A stretch of DNA of 64,000 nt, from positions 1-64,000 of the forward strand of contig JAITUA010000003.1 in the NCBI GenBank assembly GCA_031286615.1. The letters are read 5' to 3'. The notes under the pieces are model-generated. The model saw nothing but the letters and a program-made list of their open reading frames with translations. It searched no databases and had not been told where the DNA came from. This DNA comes from Chryseobacterium sp. Its GTDB lineage: Bacteria > Bacteroidota > Bacteroidia > Flavobacteriales > Weeksellaceae. Every line of letters starts with the position of its first letter. Within the stretch, counting starts at the first letter, position 1. Below are positions 17,159 through 24,875 of the stretch, piece after piece. Made by a program: the position numbers and the translations under genes.

Positions 17159-17593
17159 GATGTATTCTCTTCTGTAGTTGCTGCGCTTTATACTATTTAT
17201 AACGAACGTCTGGTTCAGCGTTTTGACAGTATTATTATCAACTATTACCAGATGCTTGCCGGCACTGTATGTCTCGGAGCAATTTTGCCCATATACCTCC
17301 TCTATTTCAAAGCAGATAGCATAGTTCCTGACTTAAAAGACACGGCTTATTTGGGGCTGTTAGCACTTTTTTGTACTGTAGGACTTTATGTGATATTTGC
17401 AGAAGTTTTAAAGAAAATTCCGGCCTTTACGGTTAACTTAACCTTCAATCTGGAGCCGGTATATGCAATTATTATTGCTTTTTTATTTTTCGATGAAAGC
17501 AAAAAAGTTAATATTTCGTTTTATATCGGATTGGCATTTATTATTGCGTCTGTGGTTGTGCAGGCATTGATTTCGATTAAGAAAGCAAAATAA
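17159..17593 (+). pseudogene. C-terminal half of an EamA/DMT transporter
   Basis: Frame opens after TAA at 17156 and reads SSVVAALYTIYNERLVQRFD, then four hydrophobic segments (LAGTVCLGAILPIYLLYF; AYLGLLALFCTVGLYVIFAE; FTVNLTFNLEPVYAIIIAFL; FYIGLAFIIASVVVQALI), which is the second five-helix repeat of an EamA transporter lacking its first helix start. The first half (about 150 residues) is absent upstream. No ATG before 17252. A deletion remnant rather than a complete gene; the family's normal length is near 290 residues, as in the intact copy at 59889. Confidence 0.7.
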
Positions 17594-17623
17594 TAAAGTA
17601 GTCTAAATCATTTTATTTAAACA

Positions 17624-17662
17624 AAAACCGGATACTTAAATTAACTTTAAGTGTCCGGTTTT
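17624..17662. terminator. bidirectional intrinsic terminator
   Basis: 17-bp stem AAAACCGGATACTTAAA / TTTAAGTGTCCGGTTTT with one non-Watson-Crick pair, between the convergent EamA remnant and the YdcF-type gene. Confidence 0.8.
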
Positions 17663-17684
17663 ATCTGTAATAATCTGAAAAATA

Positions 17685-18467
17685 TTATTTATTCACTCCC
17701 AAGCTATTATATAATTGTACCTGCCATATTCCCACGACCTCCTTAAGCATGACAAAAGTAAATGCTGCGTTATAGCTGTTGGGAAAAACTGTTATTTCAG
17801 TATCAATAAAATCTGATGCCTGCGGAATAGGTTTTAAGCCAAATATCTGAAACAGAGAAACAGATCTTTTCATATGAAAACCCGAAGTAACCAGATACAG
17901 ACTTGTAGGAGCCAGCTTCTTTATAATCGGGCTAGAGAATTTTGCATTTTGATACGTATTCATGCTTTTATCTTCCTTAATAATATCAGCATCTGATACT
18001 CCCATTTTTTTAAAGTTTTCACTGAATAATTCTGCTTCACTGGTATGGCCACTTCCCTTTCCGGAAATTAAGATTTTACAAGATGTATTATTTTTCCTGA
18101 ATTCATGATACAACTGATAAGCTGTGACCATTCTGGAATAAGACATCGTATGCAGTTTTTCTGTATTGTTAACGTCCACAACTCCGCCACCCAGGACAAC
18201 AATAACCGGACTCTGAGCAGTTGTATTCTTTACCTCCGAAGTGTTTGTATAACTATTCTGCAAATATCCTGAGATGAGTTTCCCCAGAAAACCATTTCCA
18301 ATAAAGATGATGATTAAAACTACCGATATACCAATTCCTATTCTCAGATTTTTGCGTTTATTTTTTCTTTTCAGCAGAGCGATTACAACTACCGCGAGAA
18401 ATAATAAGAAATAAGGTTCTGTAAAAAGCTGTAAAACACGAAATAAAAGGTCTAATAAAAATTTCAT
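17685..18467 (-). CDS. YdcF/SanA-type DUF218 membrane protein
   Basis: 260 residues with two N-terminal membrane segments (LFRVLQLFTEPYFLLFLAVV and IGIGISVVLIIIFIG), then a DUF218 domain: VIVVLGGG, SYSRMVTAYQLYHEF, ILISGKGSGHTSEAE, NTYQNAKF and LVTSGFHMKRSVSLF. This is the ElyC/YdcF layout, linked in other bacteria to envelope polysaccharide precursor handling. TACCTTTG (minus strand, 18508-18515) matches the -7 promoter box upstream of the start. Single-gene unit. Confidence 0.85.
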   Translation of the reverse strand: MKFLLDLLFRVLQLFTEPYFLLFLAVVVIALLKRKNKRKNLRIGIGISVVLIIIFIGNGFLGKLISGYLQNSYTNTSEVKNTTAQSPVIVVLGGGVVDVNNTEKLHTMSYSRMVTAYQLYHEFRKNNTSCKILISGKGSGHTSEAELFSENFKKMGVSDADIIKEDKSMNTYQNAKFSSPIIKKLAPTSLYLVTSGFHMKRSVSLFQIFGLKPIPQASDFIDTEITVFPNSYNAAFTFVMLKEVVGIWQVQLYNSLGVNK

Positions 18468-19019
18468 CTATAATAATATTGATTAATGTATAGAAAACAT
18501 AGGGTTGCAAAGGTAGGTATTTTCCAGAGGACTGCTTTTCTCAATTCCCTAAGAAGAAAATACTATAAATGATGTTATTTTTCTGCTAATCATAACAGGA
18601 TTTTTGCGTTTCCAAACAGCCATAAATGTATTGTAAGTAACAAATAGTTAAAATTATTGGAATATTTCGTTTAATTTATCTTTCTGTTTATACAATTATT
18701 TTATACATTTGCATTCACCGAACAACACACTTTTTAGTGTGCTAATGAAAATGACAAATACCTACCCAGTGAAAAAGCAGAAAAGCATCACCGTTTTTAT
18801 GACCGTAATCCATATATTTTTAGACCGACATTTTTGTAAAGAAAAAAACAAAAACTCATCCTTAAGTATAAAGAAACGATTTCAGCCATAAACAGCAAAA
18901 AGATTTCCAAACCTATTCATTATCAATAAAATACTCATCTACAGAGAAAATACAGAACTTCTCTCAACCAGATGATTATTTCTTCTACAATCGCTATAAT
19001 ATTTTCACAACAATATATA

Positions 19020-19044
19020 TTTCGGCCGCCTTTGGCGGCCGAAA
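19020..19044. terminator. strong GC-rich hairpin
   Basis: Perfect 11-bp stem TTTCGGCCGCC / GGCGGCCGAAA with loop TTT, very GC-rich against an AT-rich surround. No T tract follows directly on either strand, so it may be an RNA 3' end, a protein site or a repeat rather than a classical terminator. Confidence 0.5.
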
Positions 19045-19216
19045 CTATTTCTCCTCCACCATCTCATAATTTTATTACACCAATTTTATCAACCTAAAAA
19101 AGCACCTCATCACTTAAAAGCCTGTGCCAAATTACCGGATTATATTATTAAAAAATCTTGAACAGATTTAACATAAAAATTAATATTATCTCAATGCAAT
19201 ATGGATTTAAAAAAAA

Positions 19217-19224
19217 TACATTTG
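19217..19224 (+). promoter_or_regulatory. -7 promoter box of the methyltransferase gene
   Basis: TACATTTG matches TAnnTTTG; no good -33 TTG at the expected distance. It lies inside the longest reading frame of the next gene, arguing for the downstream ATG as the true start. Confidence 0.45.
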
Positions 19225-19251
19225 TCTTGTAACTTTAATATAATCAATGAA

Positions 19252-20016
19252 ATGTCAACAGTTCTCAAAACATTTGTAGCGTATCTCAAAAGGCCTGCTC
19301 TTTATCCTGAACTGGGCAGAAAAATCATTAAAAATACGGTAAGCAGAAGAAGCCCATTCAAAGGAAAAGCAAAAACAAATTCCTGGGCTGCATCAAGAGC
19401 AGTTTCTCAAAAAACAGCAGTTTCCAGGCTTTTCTCTATGGATACTGATCATTTCAGAAATACTTATGCTGACATTCTGGAAAAGGCAATTACAAAAGAA
19501 GCACAATGTCCTATTAAAATGGGTGGCCCTGGCGCACTGGAGCTTATTTATTATGCCTGTGAATATACAAAAGCTCAAAATGTCCTTGAAACCGGAGTTG
19601 CTTACGGATGGTCATCTTTAGCCATATTGCTTTCACTTCAAAAGAGAAACGGAACACTGTACAGCTCAGATATGCCTTATCTTGCTCAGGACGGTGATGA
19701 GTATGTAGGATATATTGTTCCTGAAAACCTTAAAAAATATTGGAAGCTATTCCGATTTGCAGATAGAGAATCTTTACCGAAAATTTTCAAACAGGCTTCT
19801 TCTTTTGATGTCTTTCACTATGATTCTGACAAAAGCTATCACGGAAGAATGTGGGCTTATCATCAAATTTATAAAAGATTAAAACCCGGTGCAGTCTTTA
19901 TCAGTGATGATATTGGAGACAATTCAGCTTATCAGGATTTTTGTGCAAAAAAAAATATTAACACTACTGTTGTAGAATATAGCGGAAAATACATTGGTGT
20001 TTTTATAAAACAATAA
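19252..20016 (+). CDS. class I SAM-dependent methyltransferase
   Basis: 254 residues from the ATG at 19252 (MSTVLKTFVAYLKRP). The SAM-binding motif I is VLETGVAYGWSS (hhExGhxxGxS), followed by LYSSDMPYL (acidic end of strand 2) and FDVFHYDSDKSY and RLKPGAVFISDDI, which is the order of O-methyltransferase-like class I enzymes (SSDxPY and HYDSDKSY like the sugar/CmcI-type group). Substrate unknown. Single gene, followed by the 290-bp repeat region. Confidence 0.7.
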   Translation: MSTVLKTFVAYLKRPALYPELGRKIIKNTVSRRSPFKGKAKTNSWAASRAVSQKTAVSRLFSMDTDHFRNTYADILEKAITKEAQCPIKMGGPGALELIYYACEYTKAQNVLETGVAYGWSSLAILLSLQKRNGTLYSSDMPYLAQDGDEYVGYIVPENLKKYWKLFRFADRESLPKIFKQASSFDVFHYDSDKSYHGRMWAYHQIYKRLKPGAVFISDDIGDNSAYQDFCAKKNINTTVVEYSGKYIGVFIKQ

Positions 20017-20069
20017 TCGCCCACTATTCACCAGATAGCTCAAATTATTATCTCTAAAAATACTGGACA

Positions 20070-20363
20070 AACGATCCACACCGCTTCATCAGGCAAGTGA
20101 ACTTGCCCACTCTTTGCTCCCTAAAAATGAATCACCTCATCACATAAAACTTTGCGTTTATAAAAATAAAAACGACGATAAAAAGTATACTATAAATTGA
20201 ACCATTAAGAATATATTAAGCCGTTAAGAATATTAAGAAAATATCTAAAGACATTTGTTAAGCACACCGCTTTATTCAAATTTATTTGAACCTTAATGTT
20301 CCTTAAAAACTTAAGTCTCCTTAATGGTTTAAAAAAATATTCTCCCGATATCACGCAAATATC
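20070..20363. repeat. 290-bp direct repeat, copy 1
   Basis: Begins AACGATCC...ACCGCTTCATC and ends ...CACGCAAATATC. Contains the perfect hairpin GGCAAGT-GA-ACTTGCC (20092-20107) and an internal element 20200-20329 bounded by inverted AACCATTAAG / CTTAATGGTT and full of TTAAG/CTTAA words. Nearly identical to copy 2, with scattered substitutions and a few indels. Confidence 0.85.
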
Positions 20364-20414
20364 TCAGATTAATAATACATTTCAAAAATCTGCTTAATCA
20401 CCAAATATGCGGAA

Positions 20415-20704
20415 AACGATCCCTACCGCTTCATCAGGCAAGTGAACTTGCCCACTCTTTGCTCCCTAAAAATGAAGCACCTCATCACATAAAGCTTTGC
20501 GTTTATAAAAATAAAGATTAGAATGAATCTATATATATTAAACCATTAAGAATATATTAAGCCGTTAAGAATATTAAGAAAATATCTAGAGACATTTGTT
20601 AAGCACACCGCTTTATTCAAATTTATTTGAACCTTAATGTTCCTTAAAAACTTAAGTCTCCTTAATGGTTTAAAAAAATATTCTCCCGATATCACGCAAA
20701 TATC
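20415..20704. repeat. 290-bp direct repeat, copy 2
   Basis: Same layout as copy 1: hairpin at 20437-20452 and internal element 20540-20671 with 11-bp perfect terminal inverted repeats AAACCATTAAG / CTTAATGGTTT. Copies are about 50 bp apart. The element could fold on itself as a long imperfect hairpin, MITE-like, with no coding capacity. Confidence 0.85.
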
Positions 20705-20760
20705 ACAAATTATTATATTCTAAAAACCCTCCAGAAAATCATCAAAATCCGTCAACATAC

Positions 20761-20994
20761 CTACAATTCATAACTCACTACCTCTTTTTCTAAAATAATC
20801 TGATTTTTGCTGACCGTCACCAGCACTTTATCTCCCGGCTCAAAACCACAATCCTGCAGCCACTTCCCTGCCATTCTGATCTCCGGAAAGAAAACGATTC
20901 TCCGGTAGGCTCTCTCAAATCCTTTATGGAAAACCGTAAGGTTACGATAGGTAATTATTTTATATTTACCCCGAATACTGATCATCTTTTTCAT
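20761..20994 (-). CDS. SymE-like toxin family protein (AbrB-like fold)
   Basis: 77 residues from the second in-frame ATG (MKKMISIRGKYKIITYRN). RRIVFFPEIRMAGKWLQDCG then FEPGDKVLVTVSKNQIILEK matches the SymE core (PxIxLxGxWLxxAGFxxGxxVxVxVxxGxIxI), an AbrB-derived fold. In E. coli SymE is a type I toxin now seen as a nucleoid-condensing or RNA-targeting protein, held down by an antisense RNA. An antisense promoter was not identified here. It lies between the 290-bp repeats and a divergent HTH/ATPase pair. Confidence 0.7.
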   Translation of the reverse strand: MKKMISIRGKYKIITYRNLTVFHKGFERAYRRIVFFPEIRMAGKWLQDCGFEPGDKVLVTVSKNQIILEKEVVSYEL

Positions 20995-21130
20995 CTTTGT
21001 ATTTTTCAGCAAATCAAGAAATAATTGCGGGGATATTATAGTTAGGAGAAGTATTTTTTATTCAGGAAGAGGAATATTTTAGAATATCATTTATTTTAAA
21101 ACGGAGCATTATTTTTTTGTTCTAAAGCTT

Positions 21131-21138
21131 TATATTTG
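21131..21138 (+). promoter_or_regulatory. -7 promoter box of the HTH gene
   Basis: TATATTTG (TAnnTTTG) 20 bases before the ATG at 21159. The alternative ATG at 21144 would lie at the expected transcription start, so the later ATG is preferred. Confidence 0.5.
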
Positions 21139-21158
21139 TTATTATGATTGACACAGAT

Positions 21159-21566
21159 ATGCAAAATAAAAAAATACACCAAGGTAGAAATATAAAGCGT
21201 TTTCGCGAAATGCTGGGCATCAAACAGGAAGTATTGGCTTTTGAGCTGGGTGATGACTGGAACCAGAAAAAAGTATCTCTTTTAGAACAAAAAGAAACCG
21301 TAGAATCTGATATTCTGGCACAGGTAGCAAAAATTTTGAAAGTTCCTGCGGAAGCGATTGAGAATTTCAACGAAGAGCAAGCAGTAAATGTTATTGCAAA
21401 TACTTATTCTTTCCAAGATTTCAAAGATAATGCTATAGCTTCAGGATTTAATTATCAACCTAGTTTCAATCCTATTGATAAAATGGTGGAACTTTATGAG
21501 CGTATGCTGGAGCAGCAGAAGGAGATGATTGAGAAGTTGGAGAGATTGATTGAGAAAAATAATTAA
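21159..21566 (+). CDS. XRE-type helix-turn-helix protein with C-terminal coiled coil
   Basis: 135 residues. An HTH of the Cro/CI type occupies about 8-65 (GRNIKRFREMLGIKQEVLAF, QKKVSLLEQKETVESDIL). After a linker, the C-terminus PIDKMVELYERMLEQQKEMIEKLERLIEKNN carries heptad spacing of a short coiled coil, so it probably forms dimers or trimers. This type is common in Chryseobacterium genomes. Followed 51 bases later by the AlbA_2 ATPase gene on the same strand, its likely partner or regulatory target. Confidence 0.75.
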   Translation: MQNKKIHQGRNIKRFREMLGIKQEVLAFELGDDWNQKKVSLLEQKETVESDILAQVAKILKVPAEAIENFNEEQAVNVIANTYSFQDFKDNAIASGFNYQPSFNPIDKMVELYERMLEQQKEMIEKLERLIEKNN

Positions 21567-21617
21567 CACATATTTTCTTAAATATTCATCTATAACTAAA
21601 TTTAATAATATATTTCC

Positions 21618-23006
21618 ATGAAAACATTTGATATCTATGATGATGAAATAAATAGGCTTTTGCAATTGCATGAAGATCATTTTAATGATTTTAAAAGTAA
21701 GCTGATTGCTCCAGCTAAACTTCAAGAAACTTTCGTGGCGTTTGCTAATTCGGATGGCGGAGACATTTATGTAGGCATCGAAGATAATTCTGTCAAAACT
21801 GAACGTATTAATGGTTTTAATGACCAAGAAGAAGCAAACGCCTTAATATCTGTGCTTTTAGAGTCAACAACTCCAGCCGTTGAAAATGTTATTACAGAAT
21901 TTTTAGATACAAAAGGTAAAGGACTTATTCTACATTTTAATATTCCTAAAAGCCCAAAGGTTCATTATACAGCAAATGGTGATTGTTTTATACGAATTAA
22001 TGCATCAAAAACAAAGATTAAAGGTGAACGAATTACTATTTTATCCTATGCAAAAGGTGCAGAACCATATGAAAAAAAAATAGTAGAGGATGCAGACATT
22101 GAAGATATTGTCCAAAGTAATTCTTTATCTGATTATATGACCCGCATAGCAACAAATATAACGCCAGAGTTATTTTTAAAAAAACAACAATTATTAACTA
22201 AAAGAGGTACTGAACGCTTACCAAATGTTGGTTGTATTTTACTTTTTGATGAAGATGCCCAGGCTACAATGAACACCCGATGTGCGGTAAAAGTATATAG
22301 ACTCAGAACTACTGAAAAAGAATATAAACGTGAACAGCTTCAAGAATTACCCGTAACAATTAATGGAACAACTGAAGACGTTATAAAAAGAACCGTTAAT
22401 AAAGTTGAAGAATATATCAATGGTGCTTCATTTAGTGATGGAGAAAAACTTATAAAACTTGTATATCCTTCTGAAGCTTTAAAAGAAATTCTAGTAAATG
22501 CTGTAATTCATCGTGACTATAGTTTAAATGATGATATTCATGTTCGAATTTTTGATAATAGAATAGAAATCCAAAGCCCCGGAAAATTACCAGGTTATAT
22601 GACAATAGAAAACTTATACACGGAAAGATTTTCCAGGAATCCAAATATAGTTAGAATGTTACATAATCTCCCTAATCCTGTTAATCATGATATAGGCGAA
22701 GGATTAGATACAGCAAAAAATGAACTTAAAAAGGCTGGGTTAGTAGATCCTTCTTTTGAAGAAAGAGAAAATGCATTTATTGTAACTATAAAACATCAAA
22801 GATTAGCATCTATTGAAGATGTAATTCTTAATTATTTTGAAGAGAACCCTAGCTCAATATTAACTAATAAATTGGTCAGACAACTTAGTGGAGAAGATGA
22901 TATGCAAAAAGTAAAAATTGCTTTACAAAAATTACGAGCAATGGGAAAAATAAAGGTTGAAAATGAAAATGTTAATGCTTTTAAATATAAATACATTAAA
23001 GCGTAA
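21618..23006 (+). CDS. AlbA_2 (Schlafen-like) domain protein with GHKL ATPase and winged-helix end
   Basis: 462 residues. N-terminal AlbA_2 domain (about 10-130): HEDHFNDFKSKLI, FVAFANSDGGDIYVGIEDN (the E-x-K and hGGxhxhGhxD signature). Middle holds an HATPase_c_4-type domain: LKEILVNAVIHRDYS, IRIFDNRIEIQSPGKLPG, IGEGLDTAKNELKKAGL. C-terminal about 70 residues look like a winged helix (LTNKLVRQLSGEDDMQKVKIALQKL). Proteins of this make-up act as putative transcription regulators and are also common in defence islands. A clear terminator follows. Confidence 0.8.
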   Translation: MKTFDIYDDEINRLLQLHEDHFNDFKSKLIAPAKLQETFVAFANSDGGDIYVGIEDNSVKTERINGFNDQEEANALISVLLESTTPAVENVITEFLDTKGKGLILHFNIPKSPKVHYTANGDCFIRINASKTKIKGERITILSYAKGAEPYEKKIVEDADIEDIVQSNSLSDYMTRIATNITPELFLKKQQLLTKRGTERLPNVGCILLFDEDAQATMNTRCAVKVYRLRTTEKEYKREQLQELPVTINGTTEDVIKRTVNKVEEYINGASFSDGEKLIKLVYPSEALKEILVNAVIHRDYSLNDDIHVRIFDNRIEIQSPGKLPGYMTIENLYTERFSRNPNIVRMLHNLPNPVNHDIGEGLDTAKNELKKAGLVDPSFEERENAFIVTIKHQRLASIEDVILNYFEENPSSILTNKLVRQLSGEDDMQKVKIALQKLRAMGKIKVENENVNAFKYKYIKA

Positions 23007-23021
23007 TTTTAAATACTATTC

Positions 23022-23055
23022 ATCCTCTTGTAAATTATTACAAGAGGATTTTTTA
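23022..23055 (+). terminator. intrinsic terminator of the AlbA_2 gene
   Basis: 12-bp perfect stem ATCCTCTTGTAA / TTACAAGAGGAT, loop ATTA, followed by six T. Confidence 0.85.
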
Positions 23056-23073
23056 TAATAGTTAAAAAAAAAC

Positions 23074-23104
23074 TTGCGTAGCTAAATAACTACACATATA
23101 TTTG
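23074..23104 (+). promoter_or_regulatory. promoter of the ArsR operon
   Basis: TTG (23074-23076), 20-bp spacer, TATATTTG (23097-23104): a full match to the Bacteroidota promoter, 19 bases before the ArsR start. Confidence 0.8.
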
Positions 23105-23121
23105 TAGTCAAATAACTACAC
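23079..23121. promoter_or_regulatory. paired operator sites around the ArsR promoter
   Basis: Two copies of TAG(CT/TC)AAATAACTACAC at 23079-23095 and 23105-23121, 26 bp apart, on either side of the -7 box. Each is itself a short inverted repeat GTAG-N8-CTAC. The arrangement suggests autorepression by the ArsR protein encoded directly downstream. Confidence 0.7.
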
Positions 23122-23122
23122 G

Positions 23123-23464
23123 ATGAATTTAAGAAGAGATGTTTTTCAGGCAATAGCAGATCCTACGAGACGATCTATATTGATGTTGGTGGCGGCACAG
23201 TCGATGACAGCGGGAGCCATTGCTTCAAATTTTGATACGGCGAGACCTACCGTTTCAAAGCATCTCCAGATCCTTACAGAATGCGAACTGCTAAGATCTG
23301 AACAAAACGGCCGCGAAATAATCTATCACCTAAATCCCAATAAAATGAAAGAAATAGCCGATTTTATAGAACCCTTCCGCAAAATGTGGGACGAGAAATT
23401 CAATAAGCTGGAAAGTGTAATGAAAGCGTACCAAAACAATAGTGATAAGAGAGAAAATAGATAA
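23123..23464 (+). CDS. ArsR-family winged-helix repressor
   Basis: 113 residues. [20 protein letters not shown] opens the winged helix; [11 protein letters not shown] and [18 protein letters not shown] form the recognition helix and its support; REIIYHLNP is the wing. No Cys-rich metal site (no ELCVCDL), so it belongs to the non-metal ArsR branch usually paired with SRPBCC (AHSA1) proteins. It leads a five-gene group and likely represses it through the paired sites upstream. Its stop codon lies inside the first copy of the repeated spacer. Confidence 0.9.
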   Translation: MNLRRDVFQAIADPTRRSILMLVAAQSMTAGAIASNFDTARPTVSKHLQILTECELLRSEQNGREIIYHLNPNKMKEIADFIEPFRKMWDEKFNKLESVMKAYQNNSDKRENR

Positions 23465-23630
23465 TAGACGAAGAGATGAGAGACAATTAATGTCAATAGT
23501 CAATTTTGTTTCGCAAGTGAATCATCAATTACCTTTGAAAGGATAACAACGTTGAACATTAAACTTTAAACCTTGAACGATTGTATTCTCAAACTCTAAT
23601 ACTCAGAAAACCCTCAAACATCAAAACTCA
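23459..23630 (+). repeat. duplicated spacer, copy A
   Basis: Runs from the last codons of the ArsR gene (AGATAATAGACGAAG...) to just before the next start. Shares with copy B the blocks GATGAGAGACAAT, GAAAGGATAACAAC, TTGAACATTAAAC and CTCTAATACTC/CCTCAAACAT, with smaller indels between. Confidence 0.7.
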
Positions 23631-23634
23631 AAAT

Positions 23635-24096
23635 ATGGAACTTAAAACAAAAATCCACGCAGAAGACGGAAAACAGGAAATTTTCATCACCAGAGAATTT
23701 GATCTTCCGGTAGAACTTCTTTTCAAAGCGTATACAGAAGCTGAACTCTTTGAACAATGGATGGGCACCAAAGTGACAAAATTTGAAAACAAGCAACACG
23801 GAAGTTATCGTTTTGAAACCTCCAATCCACAAGGTGATGTAGTTTTCAGCGCCAATGGAACCATTCACGAAGTGATAGATAATGAGAAAATTATAAGAAC
23901 TTTTCAGATGGAAAACACTCCTTTTCCTGTTCAGATGGAGTTTTTAGAATTTGAAAAAATAACGGATACCACCAGCAAAATCACAATCCAGACAATCTAT
24001 AAATCCGTAGATTTCAGAGACCAGATGCTGAAATTGCCATTTGCACAGGGAATCAATATGGCTCATAATCGTTTACAGGAACTGTTAGATAGATAA
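23635..24096 (+). CDS. SRPBCC (AHSA1-like) ligand-binding protein
   Basis: 153 residues from the ATG at 23635; the longer frame starts in repeat DNA. FITREFDLPVELLFKAYTEA, LFEQWMG, GSYRFETSNPQGDVVFSANG, HEVIDNEKIIRTFQME and the C-terminal GINMAHNRLQELL helix give the full START/Bet v1-like cup seen in the AHSA1 family. Such proteins next to an ArsR repressor are common in Bacteroidota and are thought to bind small hydrophobic molecules; ligand unknown. Second gene of the ArsR group. Confidence 0.88.
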   Translation: MELKTKIHAEDGKQEIFITREFDLPVELLFKAYTEAELFEQWMGTKVTKFENKQHGSYRFETSNPQGDVVFSANGTIHEVIDNEKIIRTFQMENTPFPVQMEFLEFEKITDTTSKITIQTIYKSVDFRDQMLKLPFAQGINMAHNRLQELLDR

Positions 24097-24278
24097 TAGA
24101 CGAAGGGATGAGAGACAATGACCGACAAAGCTCAAATTGTAAACATAAATATTAATAGTAAATTTTGCTTTACAAGTGAATCGTCAATTACCCTTGAAAG
24201 GATAACAACCTTGAACATTAAACCTTGAATTCTAACACTCTCCCACTCTAATACTCTCAAACCCTCAAACATAAAACA
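24091..24278 (+). repeat. duplicated spacer, copy B
   Basis: Begins at the last codons and stop of the SRPBCC gene (AGATAATAGACGAAG) and ends one base before the next ATG, as copy A does. About 20 bases longer than copy A through an insertion after GAGAGACAAT. An 18-base part, ACTCTCAAACCCTCAAAC, recurs inverted at 52076-52093 before another start codon. Confidence 0.7.
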
Positions 24279-24279
24279 C

Positions 24280-24864
24280 ATGAATCCAAAAGTAAATTTC
24301 TTCTTTGATAAAAGCCAGCAATGGCACAAAGAATTTGAAAAATTAAGAACAATAGCCCTAAGCACTGAGCTTGTAGAAGATTTAAAATGGGGATGCCCAT
24401 GTTATACCTATGAAGGGAAAAATATTTTCCTTATCCACGGTTTTAAAGAATATTGTGCAATACTCTTCTTTAAAGGAGCTTTAATGAAAGACCCGGACCA
24501 TATTCTGATCCAGCAGTCTAAAAATGTACAGGCTGCAAGACAGGTTCGCTTTACAGAGGTAGAGCAAATTAATGATTTGGAAGATATTCTTCGCAACTAT
24601 ATGTTTGAGGCCGTTGAAATTGAAGAATCAGGTGCTAAAGTTGAAATGAAGAAAACTAAAGAGTTTGAAATGGCTGAAGAGTTTCAGAACAAACTGGATC
24701 AGGATCCGGCATTGCAAGAAGCTTTTAAAGCATTAACTCCCGGTAGACAAAGAGCATACCTACTCCACTTTTCCTCTGCCAAACAGTCCAAAACCCGGGA
24801 AACCCGCATTGAAAAATGCATTCCACAAATCATGGACGGAATAGGATTAAACGATTCACTATAA
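24280..24864 (+). CDS. YdeI/DUF1801 family protein with OmdA-type C-terminus
   Basis: 194 residues. N-terminal DUF1801 fold (KSQQWHKEFEKLRTIALSTE, LKWGCPCYTYEGKNIFLIHG, FKEYCAILFFKGALMKDP) and a C-terminal Omd A/YdeI helical part (ALQEAFKALTPGRQRAYLLH, AKQSKTRETRIEKCIPQI), with the TPGRQRxY..hxxAKxxxTRxxRIxK signature. The family is widespread but of unknown biochemical role; it may act in stress response. Third gene of the ArsR group, 12 bases before the DoxX gene. Confidence 0.85.
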   Translation: MNPKVNFFFDKSQQWHKEFEKLRTIALSTELVEDLKWGCPCYTYEGKNIFLIHGFKEYCAILFFKGALMKDPDHILIQQSKNVQAARQVRFTEVEQINDLEDILRNYMFEAVEIEESGAKVEMKKTKEFEMAEEFQNKLDQDPALQEAFKALTPGRQRAYLLHFSSAKQSKTRETRIEKCIPQIMDGIGLNDSL

Positions 24865-24875
24865 AAAAATAAATC

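Larger units (their letters stand above)
18468..19251. other. gene-poor region with a small reading frame and a GC-rich hairpin
   Basis: About 780 bp. Left end is the YdcF promoter. A -7 box TACATTTG at 18704-18711 is followed by a small hairpin (CACACT/AGTGTG, 18726-18741) and a 48-codon lysine-rich frame at 18745-18891 of doubtful reality. A strong GC-rich hairpin lies at 19020-19044. The right end is the leader of the methyltransferase gene. No recognised gene. Confidence 0.4.
20017..20760. other. gene-free region made of two long direct repeats
   Basis: About 740 bp with no gene. Most of it is two near-identical 290-bp copies, described separately, each with a short hairpin and a 130-bp inverted-repeat element. 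Confidence 0.8.

Noticed and set aside
18709-18891. Small Lys-rich reading frame as a gene
   Set aside because: No recognised family and it starts at the promoter box; kept only as part of the region description.
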